64,000 nt of DNA from Anaerolineae bacterium. Lineage in GTDB: Bacteria; Chloroflexota; Anaerolineae; Promineifilales; Promineifilaceae. The notes below the pieces were generated by a model. That model was not told the origin of the DNA, ran no database searches, and saw only the letters and a program-made list of their open reading frames with translations. Positions within the stretch are counted from its first letter, which is position 1, and every line of letters begins with the position of its first letter. Below are positions 61,410 through 64,000 of the stretch, one piece after another. The DNA lies in contig JAUIAP010000002.1 in assembly GCA_030425205.1 (NCBI GenBank), positions 1-64,000 of the forward strand, written 5' to 3'. Position numbers and translations under genes: made by a program.

Positions 61410-62507
61410 ATGACACTCCCATTTATCAAACTAATTGGTTCCCCATATGACAAAGGCTTGCAACATGGTTCCGCGCTTCGCAGCCGTGTGCAGCACAACA
61501 TCGACGCCTACTTTGCCTATTTTGAACGTCTCGGCGCACAGCGTCCAGCCGTCATCGAGCGGGCAAGCACGCTGGCCGCCGCCGTCGCCCAACAAAATCC
61601 CGACTACTATGCAGGCATGCAGGGCATTGCGACAGGGGCTAACGTCACATTCAGCGAAGTTGCCGCACTCAATATGCGTTCCGAGATCGTCTACTACCTG
61701 ATGAGCAGTAAATATAAAGCCCTATCTGACATAACGGGCGAATTAACTCGCGATGGCTGTACGGCATGGGCGGTCCATCCCGACAATAGCCCCGATGGAC
61801 ATCTGCGTATTGGACAGAATTGGGACTGGAACCGCGATGTGTTATGCGCGGTGCTGCATGACTACGTGGATGATGACTTCGCCGTGTTGGGTTTCACCGA
61901 AGCGGGGATATTTGGCTGCAAAATCGGATTAAACAGTGCGGGAATAGGGTTGTGCATCAATGGTCTGTACAGCAGCGATGACAGCTGGGAAACGATTTGC
62001 ACACCGATGCACGTGCGCTTCTATAACATTTTACGTCAACGCCAGCTCGCTGATGCCATCGACGCAATTCTAGGTGAAGATCGCTCTATCGCGGGAAATT
62101 TCCTGCTCGGTCAAACGCCCAACTGTGTCGTCAATATCGAGGCGGGAACGACGCAACACAATCGCCTTGACTGGCAAGATGGGTTCATCGTTCATGCCAA
62201 TCATTTTGTCGGGGACGGGGTTGCGGAACCGATCTATGAGCGACGACCGGCGTCCGTCGGCCGACATGCGCGCATGGCTGAGATGTTGCAGGCTGCGAGG
62301 CAAGTGGGTCATGCCGATTTGGTCGCCTTCTCCAAAGATCGCCAAAACGCACCCGACGCCGTTTGTCGATTGGGGGACGACCCAGCACGTCCCTATGAAG
62401 AACAAGGTGTGACGGTGACTGCGGCCATTCTTGACTTGACAGCAGGAGAGGCGTTTTTTACCGATGGCCCACCTAATCAGGCGGCCTATGTAGGCTATGC
62501 ACTCTAA
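61410..62507 (+). CDS. C45-type acyltransferase/hydrolase (acyl-CoA:6-APA acyltransferase-like)
   Basis: 365 residues from ATG 61410, the start matching the family N-terminus (IKLIGSPYDKGLQHGSALR). A linear-amide Ntn hydrolase that would self-cleave before Cys in RDGCTAWAVHP (about residue 111) to expose the nucleophile. GQNWDWNRD and GFTEAGIFGCKIGLNSAGI are family motifs. Likely hydrolyses or transfers acyl groups on small amides or peptides; substrate unknown. Confidence 0.8.
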   Translation: MTLPFIKLIGSPYDKGLQHGSALRSRVQHNIDAYFAYFERLGAQRPAVIERASTLAAAVAQQNPDYYAGMQGIATGANVTFSEVAALNMRSEIVYYLMSSKYKALSDITGELTRDGCTAWAVHPDNSPDGHLRIGQNWDWNRDVLCAVLHDYVDDDFAVLGFTEAGIFGCKIGLNSAGIGLCINGLYSSDDSWETICTPMHVRFYNILRQRQLADAIDAILGEDRSIAGNFLLGQTPNCVVNIEAGTTQHNRLDWQDGFIVHANHFVGDGVAEPIYERRPASVGRHARMAEMLQAARQVGHADLVAFSKDRQNAPDAVCRLGDDPARPYEEQGVTVTAAILDLTAGEAFFTDGPPNQAAYVGYAL

Positions 62508-62513
62508 ATCAGA

Positions 62514-62539
62514 AGCGCGGCCAAGCTGGTCGCGCTTTC
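62514..62539. terminator. Hairpin between convergent genes
   Basis: AGCGCGGCCA pairs with TGGTCGCGCT (one G-U) around AGC, followed by TTT only on the plus strand. Weak as a terminator but well placed. Confidence 0.5.
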
Positions 62540-62541
62540 GA

Positions 62542-63612
62542 CTAGAACTCGGTGCGGTCTAGCACCCAACGCCCACCAATTTTATAGCCAACACGTTGTC
62601 CTGAACGCAGTTCTGCACGCAGTTGACGGATGGGAATGTTTTGCAACGTGGCTGCATCTGCAACGGAGAGAAAGCGGTCGGAAAGGATTTCTTGGGTGAG
62701 CGTTTGGGTGGTTTCGGCCGAAATCGCCTGCCAACTCACCCACATCTGTTTGACCCATGCCCACATCGCCTGCCCTTCCAACCCAAATAACCGCTGCCCG
62801 ACCGGATACGCCTTCTGATATAGGGCCGCTTCCATCTGTTCAAGCAGCGCATCTAACTGCACGCGATCGGTCTCAACCAACCAGTCAGGCTGCGCGGCAA
62901 TCGTCTCACGCAGGACCGCCAAATCGTGTGCATCGCCTAAAAAGTCGGAAAGTAGGTGCAATTCGACCGCATAGTCGGCAAAGAAGGGCGGCCAAACGGG
63001 TTCAAGCATTTCGCAATGGTGCCAAAAGTATTTGACCCGTTTGCGCCATTCATGGTGGATGTGTGGATCATTTGCTGCCTTACGCGAACGGCTTAACCCA
63101 TTACGTCCACGTTTATAGACTCGGCGCAACCCCTTGAATATCTCAACATTGGCGACATCATAAGGCAACGCGGTAAATCGTGCGCGTTCTGCAACGATGC
63201 GATCCGCAATTTCGGCCGTGACATTCCGTTGAACGAGCAGTTCATCGCTGATCTGTTCATGGGCGGCTTGCAGATGGGGGCGCAGGGTGTGGTAAATTTC
63301 GGCCGAAATCATCCCCTCTAAACTGTCCAACGTTTCGACCAATACAAAGCTGTCTCGCACGGCCGACATCTCGCGACTCGCATCACGGAAAAATTCGTTT
63401 GCCGCAGAAAACACCTCTTCGCCCAAACTGTCCCGCACGAGGCGCAACGTTGCGCGAATCCGCTTGCACAACTTACGACTCTTGTGGATCGCGTCATGTT
63501 TGTCAGCGTTTGCGGTCAACTCTGCGATCAGATCGTCAATCTGCGCCAATAAAATGCGCTGGACATTTTCGCCAGCGGTCGCTTGCCTATGGACTTGATA
63601 GGGTTCTGTCAT
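62542..63612 (-). CDS. CHAD domain protein with C-terminal HTH
   Basis: 356 residues. The CHAD domain (about 15-290) has conserved His/Lys/Arg helices (DAIHKSRKLCKRIRATLRLV, RDASREMSAVRDSF, HIHHEWRKRVKYFWHHCEML). CHAD proteins bind polyphosphate and attach to polyP granules. The C-terminal 55 residues form an excisionase/MerR-like HTH (LSVADAATLQNIPIRQLRAE). PPK2 is encoded about 38 kb away. GGAGG precedes the ATG. Confidence 0.85.
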   Translation of the reverse strand: MTEPYQVHRQATAGENVQRILLAQIDDLIAELTANADKHDAIHKSRKLCKRIRATLRLVRDSLGEEVFSAANEFFRDASREMSAVRDSFVLVETLDSLEGMISAEIYHTLRPHLQAAHEQISDELLVQRNVTAEIADRIVAERARFTALPYDVANVEIFKGLRRVYKRGRNGLSRSRKAANDPHIHHEWRKRVKYFWHHCEMLEPVWPPFFADYAVELHLLSDFLGDAHDLAVLRETIAAQPDWLVETDRVQLDALLEQMEAALYQKAYPVGQRLFGLEGQAMWAWVKQMWVSWQAISAETTQTLTQEILSDRFLSVADAATLQNIPIRQLRAELRSGQRVGYKIGGRWVLDRTEF

Positions 63613-63686
63613 CTGTTACCTCCAAATAAGATTCGTCGATGTGGCTTGCTTCTCAGGTGCATGTCGTGTGTGGTGCCATCGCTGCG

Positions 63687-64000
63687 TTATGCGGACACGG
63701 CAGGCTTTTCTACGATCATTCTTTGCATAGCTGCCGTGCGACGCCGTTCCCAGAAGAGATAGATCAATTCAAAGATGACCGCCACATTGAGCGCAAGCGC
63801 AGCCGTGAAAACGCCGACCCAGTTTAGGGTCAACCCAATTGCCAAAATCGTCGCCGTCACAACGAGATTGATCATCATGCCGTAGTTGACGGGACGGGTC
63901 GTTTGGTTGCTGATCAGAAAACCGCGCAGGGCAAAGACGAGCAACGTGATGGCCGGGAAGAGAATACTGAGCAGAACACCGCTTTCAGCTAGGTCGGTGA
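63687..64000 (-). CDS. Polytopic membrane protein, C-terminal part only
   Basis: The reading frame is open to the window edge, so this is the last ~104 residues. At least two or three hydrophobic helices (GMMINLVVTATILAIGL and WVGVFTAALALNVAVIFELI) and a basic tail WERRRTAAMQRM. The LISNQTTRPVNYG loop is reminiscent of MATE-like or ANK-type flippases, but too little is present to assign a family. Confidence 0.6.
   Translation of the reverse strand, partial: TDLAESGVLLSILFPAITLLVFALRGFLISNQTTRPVNYGMMINLVVTATILAIGLTLNWVGVFTAALALNVAVIFELIYLFWERRRTAAMQRMIVEKPAVSA

Larger units (their letters stand above)
1506..63306. repeat. TCGGCCGA highly iterated octamer, about 80 dispersed copies
   Basis: The palindrome TCGGCCGA, nearly always flanked by A or T, recurs throughout. 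Examples start at 1506, 1710, 2943, 4101, 5791, 6541, 7641, 14261, 20043, 25214, 28366, 33330, 37499, 41002, 46047, 47515, 53100, 58052, 61262 and 63299. It occurs in genes in several frames (S-A-E/D, I/F-G-R) and in spacers. The coordinates bracket the first and last copy. Confidence 0.9.

Overview
This 64 kb window looks like chromosome from a mesophilic Chloroflexota bacterium of the Anaerolineae/Ardenticatenia/Caldilineae type. The assignment is inferred from protein families, because no rRNA or other phylogenetic marker is present. The main clues are lipoproteins with Thr/Pro/Glu-rich linkers, one carrying an NBR1-type Ig domain between SdrB-like domains; a baseplate-J-like membrane protein directly upstream of ruvX and mltG; a DUF2207 protein; giant secreted proteases built from Calx-beta repeats; and no outer-membrane proteins. 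Base composition looks moderate, and gene density is high with many short same-strand runs. No phage, IS element, CRISPR array or rRNA operon was seen. One tRNA, Ser(GGA), lies at 15.8 kb.

Layout. 0-3.4 kb: sensor kinase and an MFS-GntR pair behind a repressible-looking promoter. 3.4-15.7 kb: housekeeping and cell-surface genes (DUF1992, Lon-N protein, NBR1/SdrB lipoprotein, double Nudix, triple-META lipoprotein, amidohydrolase, zinc-ribbon membrane protein, DUF2207, MFS, truncated hemoglobin). 16-27 kb: a sugar island with a LacI regulator, an AglEFG-type alpha-glucoside ABC transporter whose binding protein is a fused tandem duplicate, a GH1 glucosidase, PPK2 and an amylosucrase; the transporter ATPase is absent. 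27-37.4 kb: aat, ArsR, MFS, HIU hydrolase, LRR lipoprotein, GNAT, LiaF-like, avtA, P1 peptidase, TPR, YdcF. 37.5-40.8 kb: baseplate-J-like protein, ruvX, mltG. 41-47.4 kb: phosphatase, class V aminotransferase, acyl-CoA ligase, MBL hydrolase, di-haem peroxidase. 47.5-58.4 kb: two very large secreted proteases (S8 and M36) sharing the same eight-repeat Calx-beta tail and the same promoter motif. 58.8-64 kb: methyltransferase, Crp/Fnr regulator, degenerate MBL protein, C45-type hydrolase, CHAD protein and a truncated membrane protein.

The strongest signal no gene explains is the palindrome TCGGCCGA. I count about 80 copies by eye, in genes and between them, against roughly one expected. It is a HIP1-like highly iterated palindrome. 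It is missing from the agl transporter coding sequences, which suggests recent acquisition. Other candidates for novelty are a tandem-duplicated, minus-strand small-RNA-like cassette at 33.2-33.5 kb with a covarying terminator and an operator-like palindrome over each -10 box; the fused double AglE; the matched protease pair with its shared promoter direct repeats; and several families of intergenic structured repeats.
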